DNA from: Tritrichomonas musculus | Lineage: Eukaryota; Parabasalia; Tritrichomonadida; Tritrichomonadidae | Reading direction: 5' to 3' | NCBI GenBank assembly: GCA_039105265.1 | Contig: JAPFFF010000042.1 | Coordinates: 372,001-436,000 of the forward strand | Length of the DNA stretch: 64,000 bases | Shown here: positions 30,983-39,629 of the stretch, piece after piece | Layout: each line of letters opens with the position of its first letter | Position numbering within the stretch: position 1 is the first letter of the stretch | Notes under the pieces: generated by a model | The model's input: the letters and a program-made list of their open reading frames with translations, nothing else | The model's database searches: none | Told to the model about the DNA's origin: nothing | Program-made: the position numbers and the translations under genes

Positions 30983-31480
30983 TCTCTGAATTGCTATCAC
31001 TTTTTGAGTTTTCTCCCTCAAAAAGTTAACCATTCAAGAGATTTTTTTTTTTCAATAATAATAACTATTTTTATATAACACTTAATGTTTTAAAAGCATA
31101 TAAAAAGATATCAAAAGAATTAATGATTAGAATAAATTATATAAAAAGTTATCGCTATTCTAAATTTTTAGAAAGTGTTATAAAATTCTTATCAAAAATA
31201 ATTTAAATAAATTGAGATAAAATACTCAAATTTATTTTCTGAAAATTTTATATACATTTATATCTAGACATGTTCAACATTCAATTTTTAATTGAATTTT
31301 AATTCAATGGAGATAAAATTATTTCTGATAATTTTTCAATCAAATATTTAACTCAAAATTTATATTTATAAATATCTTGGTAAATAATTTTTTATGAATT
31401 TTTATAATATGTTATTATATGATATAAATAATAATTTATATATATTCATTATTATAAAAAATTGTATTTAATTTTTTCAT

Positions 31481-31810
31481 ATGAAATATATATTTTATTT
31501 ATTTTTAAAGGAAGATTTTAAACTTTTTGAAATAATTTTTTATCAATATGAATATTTTCGCTTGGCCACCTGGCCCGCATATGATTTTGGCAGCTTTATC
31601 CGCATTAGATCCAAAAAACGACAAAAAAGATATAATAAAAAAGTCAGACGATTCGCTAAGTACGGAATGATTTATAAAGTACATGGATTTAATAATGAAT
31701 ATGAAAGTATATGCCCATTTTGCAAATTAAAACGAAAAAATTATCATTTTAGAAGAAGTTGTCACTATACTCACAAATTTCTTCAGAAATTGGGAAAGAT
31801 AATTATCTAA
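31481..31810 (+). pseudogene. hAT transposase N-terminal remnant (zinc-finger-like)
   Basis: A 109-codon frame with ATG. It contains CPFCKLKRKNYHFRRSCHYTH, a possible degenerate BED zinc finger, preceded by a basic patch (RSKKRQKRYNKKVRR). It ends where the dimerisation-domain frame takes over, so the transposase is split by a frame change and lacks its middle. Confidence 0.5.
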
Positions 31811-32349
31811 TTTGTATGGTTTATCCAAATATCATAAAATTAAAAACTTTTATTGCAAATTTGTGTAGTATTAATATCCGTGGTTTTGGAAATGTTATTA
31901 TTGATCGTATTCAAATAGCAATAACAGCATTTTTCTTAACAATTGAAGGGCGCCGATATTTTTTGAATCAAGTCGATCAAAACCAAAAGAAAAATTATTT
32001 AAATATTATTCAAAAATATATACTTCAATATAATGAATTTAAATTCAAATTTGATGAGAATATTATTAAAGATCAAATAAATTCATATATGGAATTATCA
32101 AATTTTGAAGTTAATGACTCATTTTTATTTTGGCAAAATAATCGGAATAGTAATGTTAATAATTTAAATTTTTTAGCAAATATTGCTATTCGAATAATAA
32201 ATATGGCATGCTCCGAGTTGCCTGTAGAAAGACTATTTTCGCATTTAAAGTATCTTTATGGATCAAAAGATTATAATAAGTCGGATGATCTTCTTAATGC
32301 TCAATTGGCAATAAGGATGGAAAATATATATTCTGGAGAAAACAAATAA
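31800..32349 (+). pseudogene. hAT transposase C-terminal remnant (dimerisation domain)
   Basis: Open frame without a good ATG near its start. It ends with the conserved hAT C-terminal dimerisation motif (SELPVERLFSHLKYLYG, then LLNAQLAIRMENIY). The upstream 120 residues are helical and N/I-rich. It is continuous in orientation with the N-terminal remnant but in another frame. Confidence 0.7.
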
Positions 32350-32715
32350 TTTATTTAGTTTTTTTAAAGATAAAAACAAAACAAAAAAATTAAAATTCAA
32401 TAAAAAACAAAATCTAATTTTCAATACCTTTTTTTTTTTAGTGACCATTCAGTATTTCTCAGAAAAATTCTGAGAAATATTGAAGATTTTAACATCACCA
32501 AAAAAAAAAATAAAATCATCACAATAATTGTGATAGCTTTCAAAAAAATTCTGAGAATTGAGCGTTGAACATGTCTATTTATATCCTTTTAGTTTTTATT
32601 TTTATTTGAATATTTTACGATGCAAGTATTTATAAAACTGATTATTATTATTATAATAATATATAATTAGTTTAAACAAACCAATCATTGAGTTGTACGA
32701 CCTTTTCAACAAATT

Positions 32716-32743
32716 GAACTAAGCCCAATTGTTTTTTTAAACC
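32716..32743. repeat. 28-bp segment also found inside the INTS9-like gene
   Basis: The segment beginning AACTAAGCCCAATTG and ending in AAACCA occurs here and again at about 17871-17900 within the INTS9-like coding region. Read on the minus strand it encodes WFKKTIGLS in both places. It lies directly beside the right target duplication of the outer TIR element. Confidence 0.7.
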
Positions 32744-32854
32744 AATCATTCAACTCAATCACACACAATTTTTTCTCGTTATTTGATTTTGATTTAACTC
32801 AAAATTTTTTTTCAAAATTCAACTTTGTTGAATATTTTTTATTTAAATATTCGA

Positions 32855-33394
32855 ATGCGAGTTGGTTCAAAAGAAATCAAATCAATGTTCAAATGCAATG
32901 TTGGCCCTGATGAACGAGCTTCAAAGGTTATTTCATCTGTTGCTGTGAGGAGGCCTCTTGCAATTCCTGGGGCATCCCAAGTTTATGGCCAGGTTTTATG
33001 CCATGCAGGTTGTGTAATTAAAACTACAACCGGCTTTTATCTTGTTGAATATATGTCAGATAATTATGTTCATTGTAATCGATGCTCTAAATACAAACCA
33101 AGAAGGGATTTTATTTTCCAAGGATTTTTATGGATTCATGATGATATAGATCCTTCATATACTGTTCAAATTGTTACGCTTGAGCAGTTTTGTATCGGTA
33201 TGATCGAAATAATGAAAGAAAAGCAATACGATACTTTTACACATAATTGCCTTCATGCAAGATATCTAACTATGAAAAAATTTGGAATGGTGTCATCTGA
33301 TCCATTAAATTACAAAAGATGCATATTTCTCCAAGGGTGGCATGATTTATATGAAAGCCAATTCCAAAAAGAAAACAGAGTTAAGGAAGTTTAA
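32855..33394 (+). CDS. LRAT/NlpC-P60-like permuted papain-fold protein
   Basis: The 179-residue product shows the two core motifs of the circularly permuted papain-like fold. A His motif comes first (VLCHAGCVIKTTTGFYLVEY, His50), and a later Cys motif follows (FTHNCLHAR, Cys132). This order and the ~80-residue spacing recall the LRAT/HRASLS and YaeF/YiiX group, whose members act as acyltransferases, lipases or peptidases; the substrate is unknown. A CxxC pair (HCNRCSKY) lies between the motifs. The frame is open upstream only through TTG codons, so the ATG at 32855 is taken. It sits just right of the transposon island, about 140 bases from its end. Confidence 0.55.
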   Translation: MRVGSKEIKSMFKCNVGPDERASKVISSVAVRRPLAIPGASQVYGQVLCHAGCVIKTTTGFYLVEYMSDNYVHCNRCSKYKPRRDFIFQGFLWIHDDIDPSYTVQIVTLEQFCIGMIEIMKEKQYDTFTHNCLHARYLTMKKFGMVSSDPLNYKRCIFLQGWHDLYESQFQKENRVKEV

Positions 33395-33544
33395 ATATTG
33401 TAATTAAATAAGAATTAAACATTTTTGTAACAAATATTTACCTCAAATTTTAATATCATTTAAATATCATATAAATTTACAATAATATGAATACTTTTAA
33501 TTATTTTATTCAAACAATTACTATACAAACTATTCAAACAATAT

Positions 33545-34414
33545 CTATGTTTTGTTGAAATTGAAAGATGAATTGTTATTTTTACTGCTTCTTTTTATTG
33601 AGCCGATATTATGGGTTAATCCATTTATATCAATTTCTCCTTCGCTTAGCTGATCTGATGGAATTGTTTGAGTGATTAGATTTATATTTCCAGAGCTAAA
33701 AACTGGATTAGGTGAATTATTTGGAATAGTACGATTTAATTTTTCAAAATCTTCAAACCCATTCAAAGTTTTAATCATTCCTGGTTCATGATTGTGACGA
33801 TGTACTTTCTTCTTTTTTCTTGTCGTTTCAAGTAAAAATTGTTCATTTCTTAGCTGACTTTTGAGCTTACTATTTTTTTTCTTTAATTTGCTTATATCAT
33901 CATATAGCTTGGCATTTTGCTGCCTATATTTTATAATTTCGACATCGCGTGATTCAATTTCAGATTTCATTTCTGCAATTTGCTGGGATTGAGCAAGTAA
34001 AGTTTGACTATTATCAACTTGAGGCGGCTTTGTAAATTGACTCATTATTGCATTTATCGAAAAATTGTGGCATTGTTTAAGCAAATAATCAACACCTAGT
34101 TGCATAAGTAAAAACACATTTAAAGCCCCTTTTGATCCAAATTTTTTTGAGTCTTCTTCTGTTATATTAGCATTAACAAATGATTCAATATAAAATTTTA
34201 AAGCACTTAAGTCACCTCGCCTAACAATTTCTTCAACTTCAATCGATTCAGCAAGATCCCATTTCATTTTTTCTGAGCGCGGTGCCCAAGCCCATTTTTC
34301 GTTAACTAAATCTGGTTGTTTAATATGTACGGGTTGAAAGTAGTATTCATATCTAGCATTTGGAGGAGGATTTTGAAAATAATATGGTTGTTGAGTATAT
34401 TGCTGCTGATACAT
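33545..34414 (-). CDS. DZIP1/Iguana-like protein
   Basis: The 289-residue product has the Dzip1-like N-terminal domain at about residues 48-120: MKWDLAESIEVEEIVRRGDL, then NVFLLMQLGVDYLLKQC. This matches the family pattern of a W-R/D-x-I-D-V-D start and an LFRLAQLSIEYLL end. A coiled coil follows (about 140-205), then a low-complexity tail. In other eukaryotes DZIP1 proteins work at the basal body and ciliary transition zone. The usual C2H2 zinc finger after the coil is not evident, only HRHNH. Trichomonads have flagella, so a basal-body role is plausible. It is the downstream member of a minus-strand pair with the initiator-binding protein. Confidence 0.68.
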   Translation of the reverse strand: MYQQQYTQQPYYFQNPPPNARYEYYFQPVHIKQPDLVNEKWAWAPRSEKMKWDLAESIEVEEIVRRGDLSALKFYIESFVNANITEEDSKKFGSKGALNVFLLMQLGVDYLLKQCHNFSINAIMSQFTKPPQVDNSQTLLAQSQQIAEMKSEIESRDVEIIKYRQQNAKLYDDISKLKKKNSKLKSQLRNEQFLLETTRKKKKVHRHNHEPGMIKTLNGFEDFEKLNRTIPNNSPNPVFSSGNINLITQTIPSDQLSEGEIDINGLTHNIGSIKRSSKNNNSSFNFNKT

Positions 34415-34537
34415 TCCACAGTCTGAAAAAAAAATATTACTATTTGTAATATAAATACGTTAATAAAAAAAATACTGAAAATTTATTAATAATTTTGAAG
34501 AGAAATAACAATAACAATATAAAGATTAAGTCTGTTT

Positions 34538-35407
34538 TCATTCTCCTTTTGTTTCCCCTGCTGTATTTTCACTTCCTAATGTTGATGGCTCAACTTTTTC
34601 CACAGAAGCAACAACTGGTTGAATAGGAGTGAGCACGTTACTTTCAGAAATATTAGATGAATTTTCTGTTTTAATATTTATTTGTTGATTAATATTAACT
34701 TCAATTGGATTTTCTGTTTGATTTACTGGTTTTTCAATCTCCGCAGGCTGAGGAAATTGAGGTTGTGGCTGCAATATTTGCTGTGGTAAAATTGGATTAA
34801 CTTGTCCTGTCATTTGTTGTTGGCGATGTTGGGATGCATTCTGTTGTTTGTTTACTAACTGTTGCTGAGTTGAACCAACCAGCCTAATTGTCCATTTTCT
34901 TAATTCACCAAAGTTATCTTTTAAGAGAGGAAATACACTAACTAAAGAACTGGAGTAATCGTTTGTTGTTGGTATTGTAACATATCCCATATTTTGAAAT
35001 AGAGCGTTGATTGATGACTTACATTTTGAAATAAGTAAACATAATTGACGTGTATTTATTGCAATTGCGTTTGGAAGCCATACTATTCCAGATACTAATG
35101 CTCTTTTCCAATCATCACCATCATTACGAATGACATAATTTTTAATGGTATTAACGATTTCTCTGTTAAGTTCGCTACTATGATGCCTACGATGCTTGCA
35201 TGCAGGTGATGAAAGTGCTGTTCTCATTTTAAGATAATCTTCTTTATCATGATCATTAAGCAGTTCCCAAAAAAGCGGCATCTGTTGTGATTGTGAAGAT
35301 TTGGATTGCTTAGGTGCTGGAGGCGTAACAGGAGGTGCAGATTGCTGCAGAATCGATGCAGGCTGGTTTGTTTGTACCGAAACAAATTTTCCAGCAGGAG
35401 AATTCAT
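34538..35407 (-). CDS. Initiator-binding-domain transcription factor (IBP39-like)
   Basis: The 289-residue product carries an initiator-binding domain at about residues 45-165. It includes LFWELLNDHDKEDYLKMR, KHRRHHSSELNREIV, VSGIVWLPNAIAINTRQL and the hallmark LLISKCKSSINALFQ, as in T. vaginalis IBP39. IBP39 recognises the TCA-Py-T/A initiator and takes the role of a core promoter factor in trichomonads. The C-terminal part is Q/P/N-rich and could be an activation or polymerase-contact region. The domain is a winged-helix DNA-binding fold in the known structure. Several genes in this window carry a matching initiator. Start is ATG. Confidence 0.85.
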   Translation of the reverse strand: MNSPAGKFVSVQTNQPASILQQSAPPVTPPAPKQSKSSQSQQMPLFWELLNDHDKEDYLKMRTALSSPACKHRRHHSSELNREIVNTIKNYVIRNDGDDWKRALVSGIVWLPNAIAINTRQLCLLISKCKSSINALFQNMGYVTIPTTNDYSSSLVSVFPLLKDNFGELRKWTIRLVGSTQQQLVNKQQNASQHRQQQMTGQVNPILPQQILQPQPQFPQPAEIEKPVNQTENPIEVNINQQINIKTENSSNISESNVLTPIQPVVASVEKVEPSTLGSENTAGETKGE

Positions 35408-35553
35408 TCAATAAATTTATATAAAAATATATATTTTCAAAAATTGGCGGGGATTTTCAATCAATTTTAAACGGATATTTGTTCAGAACGATACATTTGT
35501 TTTTTAAATTTAAATTCATAAATGGCCCAAAATATTTTTTTTTTTTGGTAATT

Positions 35554-35883
35554 ATGAGTTCTCATTTTTTTTGCCCTGCTTGCGGTAATCTTCTTTTGAT
35601 TGATGTATTTGGTCAATCAACTAAGCTTAGATGCCGTTCATGCCAATTTGAAATGGATTTTCAGAAAACGCAAGAACAAAAAGTAGAAATTCATCCATTA
35701 GACGTTGATTCTTTTGTTACTGATGATAGCTCCAAGAGCTTTCAAAATGTAACGACTTGTGTTTGCGAGAAATGCGGAAATACTGAAGCTTATTTCAACG
35801 AAATTCAAATTAGAAGTGCAGATGAACCAGCAACTTTATTCTACTGCTGTACAAAGTGCGGATATAGGTGGCGTGAAGGCTAA
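35554..35883 (+). CDS. RNA polymerase III subunit RPC11 (POLR3K-like)
   Basis: The 109-residue product has the two zinc ribbons of RPC11. The N-terminal ribbon has FCPACGN and RCRSCQF. The TFIIS-like C-terminal ribbon has CEKCGN, then the acidic hairpin QIRSADEPATLFY, then CTKCGYRWRE. The RSADEP hairpin supplies the RNA-cleavage activity. Size is that of human POLR3K (108), and the sequence fits it better than RPA12 or RPB9. The frame is open upstream to an earlier ATG-less region; the ATG at 35554 gives the canonical short N-terminus. It is divergent from the initiator-binding gene, with 146 bases between starts. Confidence 0.9.
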   Translation: MSSHFFCPACGNLLLIDVFGQSTKLRCRSCQFEMDFQKTQEQKVEIHPLDVDSFVTDDSSKSFQNVTTCVCEKCGNTEAYFNEIQIRSADEPATLFYCCTKCGYRWREG

Positions 35884-36062
35884 TTTTTTGATTCAAATTA
35901 ACTTTCATATAATTTATTTCTCCATTTTTAAGAATCATGTTTTTGGAAATTCTTGTATTAATAGCATTAAAATTTTTTAATATTAAAAAGCAATAAATTT
36001 TTAAAACTAATTTTCACAGAATTTTTTTTTATAATAATCAATTAAATACATAAAAATGTAAA

Positions 36063-39000
36063 TCAGTTTAAGTTGGCAGAAATCTGACAGAATTCTTCAA
36101 TATCGTATATGCTTGTTGCATATTTAATAATGTTCTTGCTAAATGTCTTCATTAAATTGGACCTTAGTTGTCTTATTCCATTTTCTTTTGGAGGAGGAGT
36201 AAAATCGACAGTGAATGTGACTTTAAATAGCTCAGATATTTCTTCTTTATTCTTCTGATCAAACAAAGAGCAAATTAAATCAAAAGCATGAGAAACCCAA
36301 TTTCCATCATATAAAAGCATGTAATAAATAGGTGTTGACACCTTATCACTAATACTTTCATGTGAATTAATTAAAAGTTCCATTATTTGAATGAAATGAG
36401 GTCGGAATGTGGAAATTCTACCTGGATTATCATTCTCTATAAAAAGTTCCATGAGACTTGATAAAGTGTCAAATATATCTTTAATATCAGCTATTTTAAC
36501 TCTATCACTAATTTTTGTAGATGCACGATATAAAAATTGAGTGATTGATAGTAATTTATCTTCATCTGAAATTAAATTAGGCTTGATTTGGATTATTGAT
36601 TGAATTATCGAATTGTTAAGCTCAATCATTTTCGAATTTCCATCTATTTGAACTTGCCAATTACGTATAATGATAAAGAAAATATCAACCATACTTTCAA
36701 ATGAGTTATCTTTAAAGTATTCCATGATACCAAAATTAACATAATTATTCTTATATGAAACCGAAGGCGCAATAATTTTAATAATATATTTTTTTCTATC
36801 ATTTATATCAACATTTGCAGCACTTATTAAAGCTTGTATTACGCGTAATGAGCACTGGAAAAGCTTAATTCCTTCTGCTGAATGTTTTGGTAATATAAGC
36901 TGTGGTCCTTTTGTTGGGCATAATGATGACCAGGTTTTGGCGATGCTTTCAACAATTTTACTATTATTATTATGATTCAAGATACAATTAATAGTATCAT
37001 CAACATGTTGAGTCATAAACCAATGAAATAGAAAATAGTACAAATCTGTAGCTCTGTTTCCTTTTAAGGCACCTTGAAGCTCTGAATATAAAACATAAAT
37101 TACTTCTGCATTTTGATAGCCTGTTGCCTTTAAATTTGCAAATCTATCGTCAAAATAAGGAAGAAAAGCTTCAAATTGTTCAACTGTTTGGATTGACCTT
37201 ACATACAGCTTATTCAATAATTTATAGAGTTTGCCAATTGAAACTGTTTCTGAAGATTGAGTAAATTCCAAAATAAATTTTCGCTGAATTAGTGATTGAA
37301 GAAGTACATTGTTTTGAGATAGAGTTTTAACTTCCTTTGTTCCCTTAAAAATAAAAGTGTCAATAAATTTTAATAGTTCATCCAGTAGTTCTGGATCATT
37401 AAAAACCTTGAAATCTAATAGAAATCTGTTAAAAAGCATATCAAATATAAATTGTTTGCGATATTCACATGATGGATTATCACATATCTGTAAACTCATT
37501 AATATTTTTTTAACAATAGGAGGAAGTTGTGAACCCTGAACAAAGTAATCACGACTGATTGCGTTTGTAAAACATTTTAATGCAATTTCTGCTTTCGCTA
37601 ATAATTTCAAAAAAATCGGATCGTCAGATTGAATAGCTAATTGAACAATGTTCGAAATAACATCATTCGTTATATTGATAAAATTGTAAATAGCTGTAAT
37701 AAGAATAACATTTTTGGAAATAAGATCATTGTCATGGTATATAGATGAAATTCTATTTATGAACTGACCTGTGATAATAAGTATAAGGCATATAATTTTA
37801 CATAGAATAGATTTCGAGTTTTGATCAAGTGAATTTGAGAGTAAAAGCTGTGTTGAATTACCCAAAGCATTTGAAATACAATTTGCACATGATTGTTGAT
37901 CGATTGACGCAATTTGCCAAAGATATTTTGAATTGTCGATATATTGAGACATTTCAAAGTCGTAAACATGCTGAATAATTTTCTCATCGTTTTGGTTTAC
38001 TAAAGCCTCAATACAAGAATTAAAAATCTTAGGAAAGAGCTGCATAAATTCAGGTGAAACTGATGATTGGTCAAACCGATAACTGACTATTTGTCCCCAA
38101 AATTTAATTAAATAATTACTTGTTGGCTCATCCAAAAAACATTCTTGAAATGCAAATATTGTTAAATCATGCACGGCTACAAAAAACTCAACCGCTATTT
38201 GTTGATTGGCTTGGAAAAAATGTTTAACTGGAATTTTTAGAACAGCTAGTTTGAAGATAAGGCGTGACATAAGGTAAAGACTTTTAGGTGATTTTTGACA
38301 GCGTGAACTCTTAATAAGATTTGTAATACTACTTGCAGTAAAAATAAAGAATGAAATTTGAGAGAGTGGCTGACTTAACCAAGCTGCCTCATTTGCAGAT
38401 GCGAAATAAAATAAATTTTTCATTGAAAGCTCTTCACGGATGGATTCCGGTTCTGATGAATCAAAAAGATGAAAAAGAGTATTCGGTAATGCATTGTCAT
38501 TATTTTGATAGTATGGCAAGATATCAGGTGGAGGATTGAAAATATAACGGTCGATTTCGGCAAATTCTCTTCGACGCTCAAACATTTGAAAACAACCAAC
38601 TAATAATTCTAAAGCAGGGTCTATAAGGTTAGCATTGTTATTTAAGAGAATATCTGCGGCAATCTTAAAATATGGAGAAATATATAATCTTTGAAATAAA
38701 ATTACATTATCCTCTTGCTTATCTTCAAGCAAGTGTTTTAATTCAAAATCTTTCATGGCAACAACAACAGATTTCATGATAGAAAGAGCTATCATTTTAA
38801 AAGCAAAATTTTGTTCATTGTAAAGAGAAAAAAGAGCATCAAATGATGGAGCTTGAGGAACAGTTGATTCAAATAGAAATCTATATGAATATGCAACTGC
38901 ATCAGAGCAAAAAATGATAAGTTTCTTATCATTTATTAATAAATTAGCATTCGATGTAATAAAACTAAGAAGATACTCAATTTGTTTTTGTAGAAAATCA

Positions 39001-39311
39001 ACACTTAGTAAACCTCCTCTTTTTTTTAATATAAGAACTATAATTATGAAGGTTAATACCAAAAATTTGGTATTATTGGGCTCATCATTATTTATGCAGT
39101 TTGGTAGAATTTGTAATAAAAAATCAAGGTAGCTAACATGGTTTGATATATAGTCGATTCTATGCGCACTTTCTGTTGAACTTGGGTCGTTTAATATTTG
39201 ACTGAAATATTCACTAAATGATTCTGCGTTCATTTGTTCTGTCATTTCGTTATTTGTAACTTTTCTATAATTCAAAAAGGTAGTTATGAGAATTAACTTT
39301 TTGAGAATCAT
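36063..39311 (-). CDS. Exportin-7-like karyopherin (importin-beta superfamily)
   Basis: The 1082-residue helical-repeat protein is of the size usual for exportin-7 (about 1087). The best anchor is near the C-terminal third: YVNFGIMEYFKDNSFESMVD, aligning with [20 protein letters not shown] of XPO7. EGIKLFQ upstream also fits. Exportin-7 carries cargo between nucleus and cytoplasm with Ran. The N-terminus is uncertain: the first ATG (39311) adds a hydrophobic 22-residue lead, while the ATG at 39245 (MTEQMNAES) gives a more typical importin-beta start. TCAAAA lies before the first ATG. Confidence 0.72.
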   Translation of the reverse strand: MILKKLILITTFLNYRKVTNNEMTEQMNAESFSEYFSQILNDPSSTESAHRIDYISNHVSYLDFLLQILPNCINNDEPNNTKFLVLTFIIIVLILKKRGGLLSVDFLQKQIEYLLSFITSNANLLINDKKLIIFCSDAVAYSYRFLFESTVPQAPSFDALFSLYNEQNFAFKMIALSIMKSVVVAMKDFELKHLLEDKQEDNVILFQRLYISPYFKIAADILLNNNANLIDPALELLVGCFQMFERRREFAEIDRYIFNPPPDILPYYQNNDNALPNTLFHLFDSSEPESIREELSMKNLFYFASANEAAWLSQPLSQISFFIFTASSITNLIKSSRCQKSPKSLYLMSRLIFKLAVLKIPVKHFFQANQQIAVEFFVAVHDLTIFAFQECFLDEPTSNYLIKFWGQIVSYRFDQSSVSPEFMQLFPKIFNSCIEALVNQNDEKIIQHVYDFEMSQYIDNSKYLWQIASIDQQSCANCISNALGNSTQLLLSNSLDQNSKSILCKIICLILIITGQFINRISSIYHDNDLISKNVILITAIYNFINITNDVISNIVQLAIQSDDPIFLKLLAKAEIALKCFTNAISRDYFVQGSQLPPIVKKILMSLQICDNPSCEYRKQFIFDMLFNRFLLDFKVFNDPELLDELLKFIDTFIFKGTKEVKTLSQNNVLLQSLIQRKFILEFTQSSETVSIGKLYKLLNKLYVRSIQTVEQFEAFLPYFDDRFANLKATGYQNAEVIYVLYSELQGALKGNRATDLYYFLFHWFMTQHVDDTINCILNHNNNSKIVESIAKTWSSLCPTKGPQLILPKHSAEGIKLFQCSLRVIQALISAANVDINDRKKYIIKIIAPSVSYKNNYVNFGIMEYFKDNSFESMVDIFFIIIRNWQVQIDGNSKMIELNNSIIQSIIQIKPNLISDEDKLLSITQFLYRASTKISDRVKIADIKDIFDTLSSLMELFIENDNPGRISTFRPHFIQIMELLINSHESISDKVSTPIYYMLLYDGNWVSHAFDLICSLFDQKNKEEISELFKVTFTVDFTPPPKENGIRQLRSNLMKTFSKNIIKYATSIYDIEEFCQISANLN

Positions 39312-39629
39312 TTTGTTCTTTTGAGAAACAAATTATAAAAAGAATTCTATATCTTTTTTGCCAACAAGAGTATATTAGTCTGGTGTATTTATTTCAATGA
39401 GCAACAAAAATCAATAAATAATTTTTTCTTTTATTGATTCAACCATATATATAATTATTTTTTTCATAAATTTATAATGCTTTTGTTATAGTATATTACA
39501 TTTTGATTTGCATTTCAGTGAAATAAAGACGATTTATTCTTAATTTGAATTTTTTTTCTATAAGATATTTATTTAGAAGTGTTTGAAAAAAAAATGGCCC
39601 AAGATTTAGGAAATTCCTTTATACCATGT
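39312..39629. other. Intergenic spacer left of the long inverted repeat
   Basis: AT-rich, no gene. TGGCCCAAGATTT at 39595-39607 recurs inverted at 40731-40743 inside the inverted-repeat spacer, outside the two arms. Confidence 0.5.

Larger units (their letters stand above)
31265..32577 (+). mobile_element. hAT-like DNA transposon, 1313 bp, probably internally deleted
   Basis: Terminal repeats TAGACATGTTCAAC (31265-31278) and its complement at the right end are flanked by a perfect 8-bp direct repeat TTTATATC (31257-31264 and 32578-32585), the hallmark of hAT insertion. Inside, the C-terminal coding piece (about 31800-32349) contains a hAT dimerisation motif: ACSELPVERLFSHLK, then NKSDDLLNAQLAIRMEN. 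The upstream piece (31481-31810) carries a CxxC...H...H cluster that may be a BED-type finger. The two are in different frames and the catalytic middle is missing, so the copy is not self-sufficient. The right end has a 12-base-arm hairpin at 32453-32479 and a 7-base one at 32518-32534. Confidence 0.88.
30422..32705. mobile_element. Outer TIR DNA element interrupted by an hAT-like element
   Basis: AAAGGTCGTACAACT (30422-30436) and its perfect complement (32691-32705) form 15-bp terminal inverted repeats. They are flanked by the direct repeat TCAACAA (30415-30421 and 32706-32712), a 7-bp target duplication. The total is 2284 bp. Subtracting the inserted hAT-like element and one of its 8-bp target duplications leaves about 963 bp. 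The remaining interior holds the I29-like fragment and the 67-bp palindrome but no transposase frame, so the element is non-autonomous. The superfamily is not certain; 7-8 bp duplications suggest hAT or a relative. Confidence 0.75.

Noticed and set aside
37357-39132. Plus-strand open frames opposite the exportin-7-like gene
   Set aside because: Shadows of the long minus-strand coding region; no domain.
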